NCBI RefSeq assembly: GCF_002939475.1
Contig: NZ_PKFQ01000001.1
Location: 3,159,001-3,223,000 of the forward strand
Source of the DNA: Streptomyces cinnamoneus
GTDB lineage: Bacteria > Actinomycetota > Actinomycetes > Streptomycetales > Streptomycetaceae
Reading direction: 5' to 3'
DNA: 64,000 nucleotides
The first letter of the stretch is position 1; each line of letters opens with the position of its first letter. The notes under the pieces are model-generated. The model searched no databases. It saw nothing but the letters and a program-made list of their open reading frames with translations, and was not told where the DNA came from. Shown in pieces: positions 49,998 to 60,168 of this stretch. The position numbers were made by a program, and so were the translations under genes.

Positions 49998-50696
49998 TCA
50001 GCTTGAGGGCTTGGTCCCCCGGTGCAGCGCCACGACGCCACCGGTCAGATTGCGCCACGCGACCTTCGACCAGCCCGCCTTGCCCAGCAGCGCGGCGAGC
50101 GCGGGCTGGTCGGGCCAGGAGCGGATGGACTCGGCGAGGTAGACGTACGCGTCCGGGTTGCTGCACACGGTCCGCGCGATCGGCGGCAGGGCACGCATCA
50201 GGTACTCGGTGTAGACCGTGCGGAACGGCGCCCAGGTGGGCTGGCTGAACTCACAGATCACCACGCGCCCGCCGGGCTTGGTCACCCGCAGCAGCTCCCG
50301 CAGCGCGGTGTCGGTGTCCTGGACGTTGCGCAGCCCGAAGGAGATCGTGACGGCGTCGAAGACGTCGTCCGCGAACGGCAGCTTCGTCGCGTCACCAGCG
50401 GTCAGCGGCAGCCAGGGGTTGCGCTTCTTGCCCTCGCGCAGCATGCCGATCGAGAAGTCGCAGGGGACGACGTAGGCGCCGTCCATGGCGAACGGGAGGG
50501 AGGACGTGCCCGTACCGGCGGCGAGGTCGAGGACCTTCTGCCCGGGGCGGGCGTCGACGGCCTGCGCCACGGCCTTGCGCCAGAGCCGGGCCTGGCCGAG
50601 CGAGATGACGTCGTTGGTGAGGTCGTATTTGGCCGCCACGTCGTCGAACATCGCGGCGACTTCGTGCGGCTGCTTGTCCAGGGAGGCTCGGGTCAC
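49998..50696 (-). CDS. menG: Demethylmenaquinone methyltransferase
   Basis: A 232-residue UbiE/MenG family enzyme that C-methylates demethylmenaquinone with SAM in the last step of menaquinone synthesis. Motifs: [39 protein letters not shown] (motif I, about residues 55-70), [25 protein letters not shown] and [17 protein letters not shown] 50696 ([13 protein letters not shown]) matches the usual start; a GTG at 50714 would add six residues. Upstream of the zinc-ribbon protein gene on the same strand with a 159-base gap. Confidence 0.94.
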   Translation of the reverse strand: MTRASLDKQPHEVAAMFDDVAAKYDLTNDVISLGQARLWRKAVAQAVDARPGQKVLDLAAGTGTSSLPFAMDGAYVVPCDFSIGMLREGKKRNPWLPLTAGDATKLPFADDVFDAVTISFGLRNVQDTDTALRELLRVTKPGGRVVICEFSQPTWAPFRTVYTEYLMRALPPIARTVCSNPDAYVYLAESIRSWPDQPALAALLGKAGWSKVAWRNLTGGVVALHRGTKPSS

Positions 50697-50778
50697 GCCC
50701 CCATTCTTCACCACGGCCCGGGGGGCTTCCGGACGGGGACGGCTCGCCGTGGAACGGACCGAGGCGTCCGCCCCCCGT

Positions 50779-51384
50779 TCAGAGCTTGAGCAGAGCCGTC
50801 AGGTCGATCTCCAGGGAGAACGGCAAGTCGGTGACGAGCTTCTCCCGGTGCACAGGGTGCAAGGGCGCGGGGATGTAGGACTGCTCCCCGACCGGCAGCC
50901 AGAACTCATGCACCGCGAGCCGCCGATCCTGCTCCAGCTCGATGCGCCAGTAGCACGGCACATTCGCCTCGGCGAACAGTGCGGGCTTACGAAACCGGTC
51001 GTCGCTCCTGGAGCCGGGAGAAACCACCTCCACCGCCAGCTTCACCTCGCTGGCAGGAGTGCATTCAGCAGTGAAGATGTCGAGGTTCGTCGTGTCGTAG
51101 ACGACCACGTCGGGTTTCCGGACGTTGTCCTCGGTCAGCATGACGCAGCGCTCGACATTGACTCCGTACGGAGAAGGGGCTGCGAGCTGGAGCTGCCGAT
51201 GCAGATTGTCCCGCACGATGTCATGCCAAAGCTTCGTCTGCCCCCGCACCACGATCGCTCCGTCCACGAGTTCCCAGTCCCAGGGCAACTCCAGTTCCTT
51301 CACCTGGTCGAACGTCCAACCATCCCCGGGCGGGAACATCCAGTTGTCCGCCGTGGCCGGCTGACCAGGTCGTCCGATAGCCAT
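50779..51384 (-). CDS. Uma2-family (DUF820) putative restriction-like endonuclease
   Basis: A 201-residue protein with the Uma2 PD-(D/E)XK pattern: [50 protein letters not shown]. These residues (Asp, Glu, later Lys) form the usual nuclease site. Family knowledge: Uma2 genes are highly expanded in Streptomyces and cyanobacteria and their role is unknown. Codon third positions include more A/T than neighbours. ATG 51384 has GGGAG upstream; the ATG at 51396 is the alternative. Confidence 0.9.
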   Translation of the reverse strand: MAIGRPGQPATADNWMFPPGDGWTFDQVKELELPWDWELVDGAIVVRGQTKLWHDIVRDNLHRQLQLAAPSPYGVNVERCVMLTEDNVRKPDVVVYDTTNLDIFTAECTPASEVKLAVEVVSPGSRSDDRFRKPALFAEANVPCYWRIELEQDRRLAVHEFWLPVGEQSYIPAPLHPVHREKLVTDLPFSLEIDLTALLKL

Positions 51385-51485
51385 CACAGCTCCCATGGAC
51401 GTTGAGTGTGGACGAGGGTGCGGATCGCGGTCCCCTATACGACGGTAGCGTCGTCCGAAGTAATGAACGGGCTCCCGCGCCGCCC

Positions 51486-52133
51486 TCAGCGCCCCCGGTA
51501 CACCAGCCGCCCGCCCAGCACCGTGGCCACGCAGGTCCCCGCGCCGGCCGCCAGGAGCGCGGCCTCGTCCGGTGCGTCGAAGGCGGCGAGGTCGGCGCGG
51601 GCGCCCACGGTCAGCGGCGTCCCGACCGCGCCGGCCAGGTCGAACGTCTCCCGCAACGGGTCGAGGTCCGGCTCGCCGGCCAGGACTCCCGGCGCGCGCA
51701 GCGCGGAGACCACCCGCAGGCCCGAGCGCGCGACCGCCGTCGCCACCACCGGCTCGTGGAAGGACCCCGCCAGCGCCGTCGTGCCGTGCCGCAGCATCTG
51801 CTGGAGCCCCCGCCGGACGCTGCCCGCCCGGCGGGTCTCGGTCATGTCCAGGGCCGCCAGGCGCTCGCCGGTCAGAGGACGGTCACCGAGCTCGTCGTAC
51901 TCGCGCGGGTCCGGGTGGTAGGCGCGGGTCAGCAGCCACAGCCCGTGCCACTGCCGCAGCCCCGGCGTGAGCACGCCCGGCCAGCGGCGTACGCGTGCCG
52001 CCGGGTGCGCGGCCGCCACCTGCTCGTACGGGCCGACGGACGCGACGGTGTCACCGTCGACGGCCACCGCGCCGTCCACGACGGGGGCCGCGCCCACCGG
52101 CAGGACGAGGGGCGCGGCGTGGATCGTCAGCAC
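51486..52133 (-). CDS. Imidazolonepropionase-like protein lacking the amidohydrolase barrel core
   Basis: A 215-residue protein whose start (HAAPLVLPVGAAPVVDGAVAVDGDTVASVGPYEQV) and end (LTVGARADLAAFDAPDE, ATVLGGRLVYRGR) match the composite beta-sandwich of amidohydrolases, but most of the catalytic barrel is missing. The usual PGLVNAHTH metal site reads TPGLRQWHG, so the HxH pair is lost. It starts 13 bases after mqnC on the same strand, so it is probably co-transcribed with this menaquinone gene. An enzymatic role is doubtful; a binding or structural role is inference. Confidence 0.8.
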   Translation of the reverse strand: MLTIHAAPLVLPVGAAPVVDGAVAVDGDTVASVGPYEQVAAAHPAARVRRWPGVLTPGLRQWHGLWLLTRAYHPDPREYDELGDRPLTGERLAALDMTETRRAGSVRRGLQQMLRHGTTALAGSFHEPVVATAVARSGLRVVSALRAPGVLAGEPDLDPLRETFDLAGAVGTPLTVGARADLAAFDAPDEAALLAAGAGTCVATVLGGRLVYRGR

Positions 52134-52146
52134 GGTCGGCCGGCCG

Positions 52147-53343
52147 TCAGCTCGCCTGGACGATCTTCAGCTCGGGGTGCGCCGTGCCGCCCTCGATCGC
52201 CGTCGACGACAGGTGCGAGACCACACGGTCGTCGACCGGGTCGTTCGCCGGGTCGTCGTGGACGACGAGGTGCTCGTACGTCGTCGCGCGCTGCGCCGGG
52301 ACGCGACCCGCCTTGCGGATGAGGTCGATGAGCTCCATGCGGTTGGAGCGGTGCTTGGCGCCGGCCGAGGAGACGACGTTCTCCTCCAGCATCACCGAGC
52401 CCAGGTCGTCCGCGCCGTAGTGCAGCGAGAGCTGGCCCGCCTCCTTGCCGACCGTCAGCCACGAGCCCTGGATGTGGGCGACGTTGTCGAGGAACAGCCG
52501 GGCGACGGCGATCATCCGCAGGTACTCGAAGACGGTGGCCTGCGTCCGGCCCTTCAGCACGTTGTTCTGCGGCTGGTAGGTGTACGGGATGAAGGCGCGG
52601 AAGCCGCCCGTGCGGTCCTGCACGTCGCGGATCATCCGCAGGTGCTCGATGCGCTCGGCGTTGGTCTCGCCGGTGCCCATCAGCATGGTGGAGGTCGACT
52701 CGACGCCCAGGGTGTGGGCGAGCTCCATGATCTCCAGCCAGCGCTCGCCGGACTCCTTCAGCGGCGCGATGGCCTTGCGCGGCCGCTCGGGCAGCAGCTC
52801 GGCGCCGGCGCCCGCGAAGGAGTCCAGACCCGCGGCGTGGATGCGGCGGATGGCCTCCTCGGCCGAGACGCCCGAGATGCGCGCCATGTGCTCGACCTCG
52901 GACGCGCCGAGGGAGTGGATGACGAGCTGCGGGAACTCCTTCTTGATCGCCGCGAAGTGCTCCTCGTAGTACTCCACGCCGTAGTCCGGGTGGTGACCGC
53001 CCTGGAACATGATCTGGGTGCCGCCCAGCTCCACGGTCTCCGCGCAGCGGCGCAGGATGTCGTCCAGCGGCCGGGTCCAGACCTTGTCGCTCTTCGGCGG
53101 GGCGTAGAAGGCGCAGAACTTGCACGCGGTGACGCACGAGTTCGTGTAGTTGATGTTGCGCTCGATGATGTACGTCGCGATGTGCTCGGTGCCCGCGTAG
53201 CGCCGGCGGCGCACGGCGTCGGCCGCCTGCCCCAGGGCGTGCAGCGGCGCGGAGCGGTAGAGCTCGAGCGCCTCCTCCGGGGTGATCCGGCCGCCTGCTG
53301 CGGCGCGGTCGAGGACCAACTGAAGGTCGGCGTTCTCGGTCAC
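52147..53343 (-). CDS. mqnC: Cyclic dehypoxanthinyl futalosine synthase
   Basis: A 398-residue radical SAM enzyme of the futalosine menaquinone pathway that cyclises dehypoxanthinyl futalosine. The [4Fe-4S] motif is C70-VTA-C74-KF-C77 (CX3CX2C); other family marks are GGTQIMFQGGHHPDYGVEYYE, HSLGASEVEHMARISG and FRAFIPYTYQPQNN. GTG 53343. The following gene is 13 bases away, so the two form an operon. Along with mqnA nearby it shows that this organism uses the futalosine route rather than MenFDHCEB. Confidence 0.96.
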   Translation of the reverse strand: MTENADLQLVLDRAAAGGRITPEEALELYRSAPLHALGQAADAVRRRRYAGTEHIATYIIERNINYTNSCVTACKFCAFYAPPKSDKVWTRPLDDILRRCAETVELGGTQIMFQGGHHPDYGVEYYEEHFAAIKKEFPQLVIHSLGASEVEHMARISGVSAEEAIRRIHAAGLDSFAGAGAELLPERPRKAIAPLKESGERWLEIMELAHTLGVESTSTMLMGTGETNAERIEHLRMIRDVQDRTGGFRAFIPYTYQPQNNVLKGRTQATVFEYLRMIAVARLFLDNVAHIQGSWLTVGKEAGQLSLHYGADDLGSVMLEENVVSSAGAKHRSNRMELIDLIRKAGRVPAQRATTYEHLVVHDDPANDPVDDRVVSHLSSTAIEGGTAHPELKIVQAS

Positions 53344-53421
53344 CGGGCGTCCCTTCGGAGGGGGTATGCGAATACCGGGTCAGCCTACGCGAGGGCCTCG
53401 GCCGGGCCGGAGACAGGGCGG

Positions 53422-55086
53422 TCAGCCGGTGCGGGTGAGGATCGCGTGGGGTTTGCCGCCGGCCGAGTCGACGGAGGCGAAGGCCAGGGTGCCGTTGGCG
53501 CTGAGGACGTAGGCCACGTACGCGGTGGCGCCCGTGCAGAAGGCGCCCTGCGGCCCGTCGGCGACCTCCTGGAGCGTGATGGTCTTGGCGTCGGCGGAGG
53601 ACAGCTTCGCCTTGCTGCGGCACTTCAGGGAGAGCGCGGCATAGGTCGTGCGCACCACGTAATCGTCCTTGCCGCCCGCGGTGATGACGCTGGTCATGGT
53701 GCCGTTGGGGGTCCCGTCGGACTGGACGACCTCGCCGGTCCAGGTGCCGAGGAACGCCTGCGGCACGGCGCTCCCCGTCGCCGGGGGCGAGCTGGGGCCC
53801 GGCTGGGACCCGGACGGCGGCTTCGCGGTCTCTTCGCCGCCGCCACCGGTGCCCGGCAGCAGGCCGAAGACGAACGCCGCGGTCGTGGCGGCGGCCAGCG
53901 CGCCGGCGACGCTGACCACGAGGGTGCAGCTCAGGCGGCGGCGCCGGGCGGTGCCGGCCGTCGCCGTGGCCTCCAGGGCGACACGCCGGCCGGCGTCGGG
54001 ACCGGTGGGGTCCGGGCCCGCGGGCCCCTCGACCCTCCCGTCCCCGGCCCGCGACGAGCCGGACACCGCCGGACGGCCCGCGCCCCCGGGCACGGACGCC
54101 GCCCCCGAGGAGACCGGCGGCGCCTGCCCCGGCAGCGGGATCAGGCCGCTCGGCGCCCCGGGCCCGGCGTCCGCCACCGTGCCCTCCAGGTCCAGCAGTG
54201 CCACCGCCTGCCGGCTCACCCGCTCCACCAGCTGCCCCGGCAGCCAGCCGGACCGGACGCGGCCGCGCACGCTGCCGGACTCCGCGGGGGCGAGGGCGCG
54301 GGCGAGGGCCTCGGGGGCCGGCCGCGCCTCGGGGGACTTCGCCAGGCAGTGCGCGACCAGCGTCCGCAGCTCGCCCGTCAGGGCGGGGCCCAGCTCCGGC
54401 TCCTCGTGCACGACCTTGTAGAGCAGCGCCGCCGAGCTGTCGCCGCTGAAGGGCGGCACGCCCGTGGCCGCGAACGTCAGCACCGCGCCCAGCGAGAAGA
54501 CGTCGGCGGCGCCGGTGACGGGCTTGCCCAGGATCTGCTCGGGCGCCATGTAGCCCGGCGAGCCGACGGAGACCCCGGTCGAGGTGAGGGAGGACGTGCT
54601 GTCGGAGGCGCGGGCGATGCCGAAGTCGATGAGCCGCGGGCCGTCCAGCGCCAGCAGCACGTTCGAAGGCTTGACGTCCCGGTGTACGAGCCCCAGCCCG
54701 TGCACCGCCAGCAGCGCCTCCGCGAGCCCCGCGCCCAGGACCCGCACGGTCGCCCGGGGCAGCGGGCCCGTCTCCGCGACGGCCTGGGTGAGGGACGGGC
54801 CGGCGACGTAGCCCGTGGCCACCCACGGCACCGCGGCATCCGGGTCGGCGTCGAGGACGGGGGCCGTCCAGGCGCCGCCGACGCGGCGGGCCGCCTGGAC
54901 CTCCCGGCGGAAGCGCGCCCGGAACTGCTCGTCGAGGGCGAAATGCGGATGGACGACCTTGACCGCCACCGTGCGTCCGCCGGCGCTGCGGCCGAGGTAC
55001 ACCCGGCCCATGCCGCCGGCGCCCAGCCGGCCCAGCAGCCGGTAGACGCCGATGACCTGCGGATCTTCTGCCAGCAATGGCTGCAC
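53422..55086 (-). CDS. Membrane-anchored Ser/Thr protein kinase
   Basis: A 554-residue Hanks-type kinase. Residues about 12-275 are the kinase: glycine loop GRLGAGGMGRVYLG, Lys43 in TVAVKVV, HRDVKPSN with catalytic Asp137, DFG at 154-156, YMAPEQ. A Pro/Ala/Gly-rich juxtamembrane region leads to one membrane helix (about 385-410, TLVVSVAGALAAATTAAFVFGLL) and an extracytoplasmic domain of ~125 residues (FLGTWTGEVVQSDGT..., two cysteines) that could sense a ligand. GTG 55086. Divergent from the esterase gene. Confidence 0.93.
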   Translation of the reverse strand: MQPLLAEDPQVIGVYRLLGRLGAGGMGRVYLGRSAGGRTVAVKVVHPHFALDEQFRARFRREVQAARRVGGAWTAPVLDADPDAAVPWVATGYVAGPSLTQAVAETGPLPRATVRVLGAGLAEALLAVHGLGLVHRDVKPSNVLLALDGPRLIDFGIARASDSTSSLTSTGVSVGSPGYMAPEQILGKPVTGAADVFSLGAVLTFAATGVPPFSGDSSAALLYKVVHEEPELGPALTGELRTLVAHCLAKSPEARPAPEALARALAPAESGSVRGRVRSGWLPGQLVERVSRQAVALLDLEGTVADAGPGAPSGLIPLPGQAPPVSSGAASVPGGAGRPAVSGSSRAGDGRVEGPAGPDPTGPDAGRRVALEATATAGTARRRRLSCTLVVSVAGALAAATTAAFVFGLLPGTGGGGEETAKPPSGSQPGPSSPPATGSAVPQAFLGTWTGEVVQSDGTPNGTMTSVITAGGKDDYVVRTTYAALSLKCRSKAKLSSADAKTITLQEVADGPQGAFCTGATAYVAYVLSANGTLAFASVDSAGGKPHAILTRTG

Positions 55087-55247
55087 TGGGACTTTCGCCT
55101 CCCCCCGAGGGGGCCGCGCGGACCCCGATTTTCAGCCTATGACTCAATTCACGAGGCGTCCCAGGAACCCCGCACCTGGGTTTGCCCATCCCCTAGGACG
55201 GAACAAACCGTCATGTCCTTCGGGGCATCATCGTCCGGAGCGACGCG

Positions 55248-56471
55248 ATGACGCATTCACCCAACGGGGGCTACCCGCCGCACGGCGGCTACGGCCAGCA
55301 GGCCGGGGACTACCAACAGCCCCACGGCGGCTACCAGACCCAGACCGCCCCGCCCTACCCGCCCGCCGGTGACTACCACCAGCACGAGGGCATGTACCAG
55401 TCCCAGAACCGCCGTCAGTCACGCCGCGGCAAGCGCTGGCTGATCGTGGTGGCGACCATAGCCGTGCTCGGCCTGATAGCCGCCGGCGTGCTCAACTACT
55501 TCAAGATCGGCCCGTTCTCCGACAAGGGCAAGCCGGTCAGCTTCGGCCAGGACAAGGACGGCGGCCAGGCCGGCGGCGCGAACGCCCAGAAGCCGGACTC
55601 CAAGGTCTCGATGCCGACCGGCCCCAAGGCCGAGTTCAAGAACACCAGCACCCTCTCCGACGGCACCCAGGTCGCCGTCACCACCCTGGACGGCAAGAAG
55701 TCCGGCTTCAAGGGCAAGGTGTGGGTCTGGGCCCCCAAGGCGTACAGCGACCCGAAGTTCAAGGACCACGGCTTCCCGGTCCTGGTCGCCCTCCCCGGCG
55801 GTCCCGGCTTCCCGAACAACTACTGGATGGACGACGGCGGTCTCCACCTCGAGTCGTCGATCACCAAGTGGTACAACGAGGGCAAGGGCAAGCCCTTCAT
55901 CCTCGCCATGCCGGTCCTCAACCCGAAGCCGGACGACGGCGGCCTCTACTGGGACGGCAGTGACATCCCCGGCCAGCCCAAGATGGGCACCTGGCTCACC
56001 GAGGACGTCCCGGACCTGATGAAGGCCAACTTCCGCACCATCAAGTCGCGGGACGGCTGGGCCTTCATGGGCTCCTCCTCCGGCGCCTTCTCGGGCCTGA
56101 AGGCCGTGCTGAAGCACCCGGACAAGTTCAAGGCCGTCATCGCCTCCGGCCCGGACATCGTCCCGGACTCCCCGCTGTGGAAGGGCCACGAGAAGGAGAA
56201 GGCCGAGAACAACCCCGAGGTGCTGGCGAAGGACCTCATCGCCCGCAAGGGACCGGACGTCTACCTCGCGTTCCAGTACGGGACGAAGGAGAGCAGCGTC
56301 ATCCCGCACGTGGACAAGTTCATCGCCACCTACGGCAACAAGGGCCCCGTCCACACGCGCCTGCAGAAGATCGAGGGCGGCAAGCACAACGCCAAGACCT
56401 ACATCGAGGGCATGGACGCGGGCAGCATGCAGTGGATCAGTGAGCACATGGCAGGCCCCGTCGCTCCCTGA
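55248..56471 (+). CDS. Membrane-anchored esterase of the alpha/beta-hydrolase (antigen 85/EstD-like) type
   Basis: A 407-residue protein. The first ~58 residues are Gly/Tyr/Gln/Pro-rich (GGYPPHGGYGQQAGDYQQ), then one membrane helix (about 64-85), a Lys/Gly-rich linker and an extracytoplasmic esterase domain with the nucleophile Ser about residue 277 in MGSSSGAFSG, and HNAKTYIEGM near the end for the likely histidine. This fold includes mycolyltransferases and other cell-surface esterases; Streptomyces has no mycolic acids, so another acyl substrate is likely. Ends in a strong hairpin shared with the convergent mqnA gene. Confidence 0.85.
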   Translation: MTHSPNGGYPPHGGYGQQAGDYQQPHGGYQTQTAPPYPPAGDYHQHEGMYQSQNRRQSRRGKRWLIVVATIAVLGLIAAGVLNYFKIGPFSDKGKPVSFGQDKDGGQAGGANAQKPDSKVSMPTGPKAEFKNTSTLSDGTQVAVTTLDGKKSGFKGKVWVWAPKAYSDPKFKDHGFPVLVALPGGPGFPNNYWMDDGGLHLESSITKWYNEGKGKPFILAMPVLNPKPDDGGLYWDGSDIPGQPKMGTWLTEDVPDLMKANFRTIKSRDGWAFMGSSSGAFSGLKAVLKHPDKFKAVIASGPDIVPDSPLWKGHEKEKAENNPEVLAKDLIARKGPDVYLAFQYGTKESSVIPHVDKFIATYGNKGPVHTRLQKIEGGKHNAKTYIEGMDAGSMQWISEHMAGPVAP

Positions 56472-56575
56472 CCCCCCGGTCACCGGCCGGCCGGTCCTCG
56501 CGACCGCCGGCCTCCGCCGGGCCCCGGCCTGTTCCCCGGGGCGCCCGCCACCACCCGCCGCGTCACGCTCGCTCC

Positions 56576-56610
56576 GGAGCCCCGGCCCCCGACAAGGGGG
56601 CCGGGGCTCC
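56576..56610. terminator. Bidirectional terminator between the esterase gene and mqnA
   Basis: Perfect 15-bp inverted repeat (56576-56590 with 56596-56610, loop GACAA) between the two convergent stop codons. Confidence 0.85.
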
Positions 56611-56643
56611 AGCGGTTCCCCCGCCCGTCCCGGCGGCCGGCCC

Positions 56644-57543
<900 letters not shown>

Positions 57544-57682
57544 CTAGCCCCGCCGCTCGGCGGCCGCTGGGGCGGGGGTGCCGGCGGAGGGTGCCCGACC
57601 CTGCATCTTTTCCGGGCGGAAGGACCTGAAAACCCACCTACGGCGTGATCTTCAACTCCTTCCCCGAGCGAACTTGCCGTGC

Positions 57683-57688
57683 TAGGCT
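57683..57688 (+). promoter_or_regulatory. Candidate -10 of the cold-shock gene
   Basis: TAGGCT fits the Streptomyces -10 pattern TAGRRT; the sequence 17 bases upstream (TTCCCC) is a poor -35. It would give a leader of about 125 bases. Confidence 0.4.
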
Positions 57689-57726
57689 CGCCGCAAGTTG
57701 CAGTTTGGTTTCCCTTGCAGTACAGA

Positions 57727-57756
57727 GCCTGCGGAGCATGTGACCCGCAGGCTTTT
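57727..57756 (+). promoter_or_regulatory. Terminator-like hairpin in the cold-shock gene leader
   Basis: GCCTGCGG (57727-57734) pairs perfectly with CCGCAGGC (57745-57752) and is followed at once by TTTT, the shape of an intrinsic terminator, but it lies upstream of the start codon. A CTTGCAGG sequence at about 57772-57779 could pair with part of the left arm instead. Attenuation or a short leader RNA is inferred. Confidence 0.65.
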
Positions 57757-57819
57757 GTAGTTTTCAGACTTCTTGCAGGTTCTGGAGCAGGGCAACCCTT
57801 TGGGCCCAAGGAGGGCTTT

Positions 57820-58023
57820 ATGGCTACCGGAACCGTGAAGTGGTTCAACGCTGAAAAGGGCTTCGGCTTCATCGCCCAGGACGGCGGGGGCCCCGACGTC
57901 TTTGTCCACTACTCCGCGATCAACGCCGCCGGTTTCCGCTCCCTTGAGGAGAACCAGCAGGTCACCTTCGACGTCACGCAGGGCCCGAAGGGTCCGCAGG
58001 CGGAGAACGTCACCCCGGCGTGA
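57820..58023 (+). CDS. Cold-shock domain protein (CspA family)
   Basis: A 67-residue single cold-shock domain that binds single-stranded RNA/DNA. RNP1 is KGFGFI and RNP2 VFVHY; start [14 protein letters not shown] is typical. ATG 57820 has a strong AAGGAGGG site. The long leader with a terminator-like hairpin and the tandem terminators after the gene make it an independently regulated unit. Confidence 0.97.
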   Translation: MATGTVKWFNAEKGFGFIAQDGGGPDVFVHYSAINAAGFRSLEENQQVTFDVTQGPKGPQAENVTPA

Positions 58024-58029
58024 TTTCCG

Positions 58030-58063
58030 GATCCGGGGATCTTCCGGGATCCCCGGATCTTTT
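58030..58063 (+). terminator. Cold-shock gene terminator 1
   Basis: Perfect 12-bp inverted repeat (58030-58041 with 58048-58059, loop TTCCGG) followed by TTTT. Confidence 0.92.
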
Positions 58064-58065
58064 AA

Positions 58066-58109
58066 GGAGCCCTGCTCCCGCTTCGGCGGAGACAGGGCTC
58101 CTGCCTTTT
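58066..58109 (+). terminator. Cold-shock gene terminator 2
   Basis: GGAGCCCTG (58066-58074) pairs with CAGGGCTCC (58093-58101); TTTT follows at 58106-58109. Directly after terminator 1. Confidence 0.85.
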
Positions 58110-58242
58110 CAGCGGGCGTCCGCGCGGGTCGCCTTTCCGCCGAATTGGCGAGTTCCCGCCCGTACCGCGATGCCCGGTCCGTCCTCCCCCTCCTGGAGAC
58201 GCGCCGGGCGGATCAGGTTGATCCGTTTCGACGTCCACCTGA

Positions 58243-60039
58243 TTAGCGATGTTCGTACAACGCATCGATTACCGCCGCATAGCGTTCACCTATCGCCGCC
58301 CGCCGCAGTTTGAGCGTCGGCGTCAGCGTGCCGTCCGCCACCGTCAGGTCCTCGTCGAGGATCGCGAACGCCCGGACGCGGGCCGGCCGGGACACCTGCG
58401 CGTTGGCCGCGTCCACGGCCTCCTGGCACAGCCGGCGCACGGCCGCGTGGCGGCCGGCGGGAGCGCCGCCGAGGTCCACCCCCGCACGGGCCGCCCAGGC
58501 CGCGACCTCCTCGGCGTCGAGCGCGAGCAGCGCCACCGGGTGGGGGCGCCGGTCGCCGACCAGCACCGCCCGGGAGATCCAACGCGACTGCTGGAGGGCG
58601 AACTCGACCTCCGACGGGGTGAGGTTCTTGCCGCCCGAGGTGATGATCAGGTCCTTCTTCCGGCCCGTGATGCTGAGGTATCCGTCCGCGTCCAGGGAGC
58701 CCAGGTCGCCGGTGTGCAGCCAGCCCTCGCCGTCCAGCACCTCGGCAGTGGCCGCCGGGCTCGCGTGGTAGCCGGGAAAGACCCCCGGCCCCCGGGCCAG
58801 CACCTCGCCGTCCTCCGCTATCCGCACCTCGCAGCCCGCGATCGGCCGCCCCACCGTGCCGTGGCGCACCGCCCCGGGGTGGTTGAGGGAGATCACCCCG
58901 GCGGACTCGGTCATGCCGTAGCCCTCGAAGACCCGGATGCCACAGGCCCTCAGGAAGTCCAGCGTGCGCGGCGCGATGGGCGCGGCACCCGTGAGCGCCC
59001 ACCGCAGCCGCCCGCCGAAGACCGCCCGCACGGGCTCGAAGACGGTCGTCTCCGCCGCCTCCCACACCGCCCTCAGCTCCTCGGACACCTCCTCGCCCCG
59101 GCCCTGCGCCTCCGCCACCGCGACCCCGGCCCGCACGGCCGCCTCCAGCCGGGCCCGTCCCGCCGGGCCCTCGGACTCGGCGAGCGCGACGACGCCGGCG
59201 TGGACCTTCTCGAACAGCCGGGGCACGGACGGCAGATGGGTGGGCCGTGCCTCGGCCAGCTCCGCGACGACGTCCTCGATCCGTCCGCCGAAGTAGCAGA
59301 GCGTGCCGCCCCGGCGCAGCGAGGACAGCTGGATGAGCTGGGCCAGGAGGTGGGCGAGGGGCAGGTAGAGGTAGGTGGTGTCACCGGGGCCGCCCTCGAT
59401 CAGGTGCTCGGTCGCGTCCTGGACGGCGACGAGGTTGCCGTGGGTGAGGCGGCAGCCCTTGGGCAGGCCGGTGGTGCCGGAGGTGTAGACGATGGCGCAG
59501 AGGTCGTCGGCCGTACGGGCCGCCGCGCGCGCCAGCAGCTCCTCCAGGGGCGCGCCGGCCGGCAGGGCGCCCAGTACCGGCGCGGGGGGCGCCTGCGCCC
59601 CGGTGTCCTCCTCCATCAGCACCACGTGCCGCAGCGCGGGCAGCTTCGCCCGGACCGCCGCCACCCGGGCGGCCTGCCGGCCGTCCTCGCACACGGCCAC
59701 CGAGGCGCCCGAGTCGCCCAGCACCCAGGTCAGCTCCTCCTCGCCCGCCGTCGGGTAGACCGGCACGACGACCGCACCCGCCGTCAGCGCCCCGAAGTGG
59801 GCGACGGTCCACTCCGGGCGGGTCTCGGCCAAGACGGCCACCCGGTCGCCGGGGCGCACCCCCAGGCCCATCAGGCCGCGGCCGGCGGCCCGGACGGACG
59901 CGCGCAGGGCCTCGTAGCCGGTCTCCGCCCAGCGCGGGCCGCCGGCGGTCCGGGGGCGGAAGCGCAGCGCGGGCGCCGGGCCGTGGCGGTCCGCCGCCCA
60001 CTCGATGAACTCCGCCAGTGTTCCGGGCCGTTGCCGCAT
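58243..60039 (-). CDS. Long-chain fatty acid-CoA ligase (AMP-forming)
   Basis: A 598-residue ANL-superfamily enzyme activating fatty acids with ATP and CoA. Core motif YTSGTTGLPKG at residues 185-195; FEGYGMTESAGVISLN, GWLHTGDLGSLDADGYLSITGRKKDLIITSGGKNLTP for the hinge and adenylate site; C-terminal DGTLTPTLKLRR with the catalytic lysine. Resembles the FadD15-type long-chain ligases. ATG 60039 with GGGAGG upstream. Divergent from an AraC-family regulator gene. Confidence 0.93.
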   Translation of the reverse strand: MRQRPGTLAEFIEWAADRHGPAPALRFRPRTAGGPRWAETGYEALRASVRAAGRGLMGLGVRPGDRVAVLAETRPEWTVAHFGALTAGAVVVPVYPTAGEEELTWVLGDSGASVAVCEDGRQAARVAAVRAKLPALRHVVLMEEDTGAQAPPAPVLGALPAGAPLEELLARAAARTADDLCAIVYTSGTTGLPKGCRLTHGNLVAVQDATEHLIEGGPGDTTYLYLPLAHLLAQLIQLSSLRRGGTLCYFGGRIEDVVAELAEARPTHLPSVPRLFEKVHAGVVALAESEGPAGRARLEAAVRAGVAVAEAQGRGEEVSEELRAVWEAAETTVFEPVRAVFGGRLRWALTGAAPIAPRTLDFLRACGIRVFEGYGMTESAGVISLNHPGAVRHGTVGRPIAGCEVRIAEDGEVLARGPGVFPGYHASPAATAEVLDGEGWLHTGDLGSLDADGYLSITGRKKDLIITSGGKNLTPSEVEFALQQSRWISRAVLVGDRRPHPVALLALDAEEVAAWAARAGVDLGGAPAGRHAAVRRLCQEAVDAANAQVSRPARVRAFAILDEDLTVADGTLTPTLKLRRAAIGERYAAVIDALYEHR

Positions 60040-60168
60040 GCCGCCGCCTCCCGCTCCCCTGCCGCCCCCGTGTCCGCCCCCGACGCTAGGAGTTGCGCCC
60101 GCCGCCCGGGGACGACCGGAACCGTCAGCCCCGCTGACCCCGGCGCTCAAGGGGGCTACCGTGCGGGC

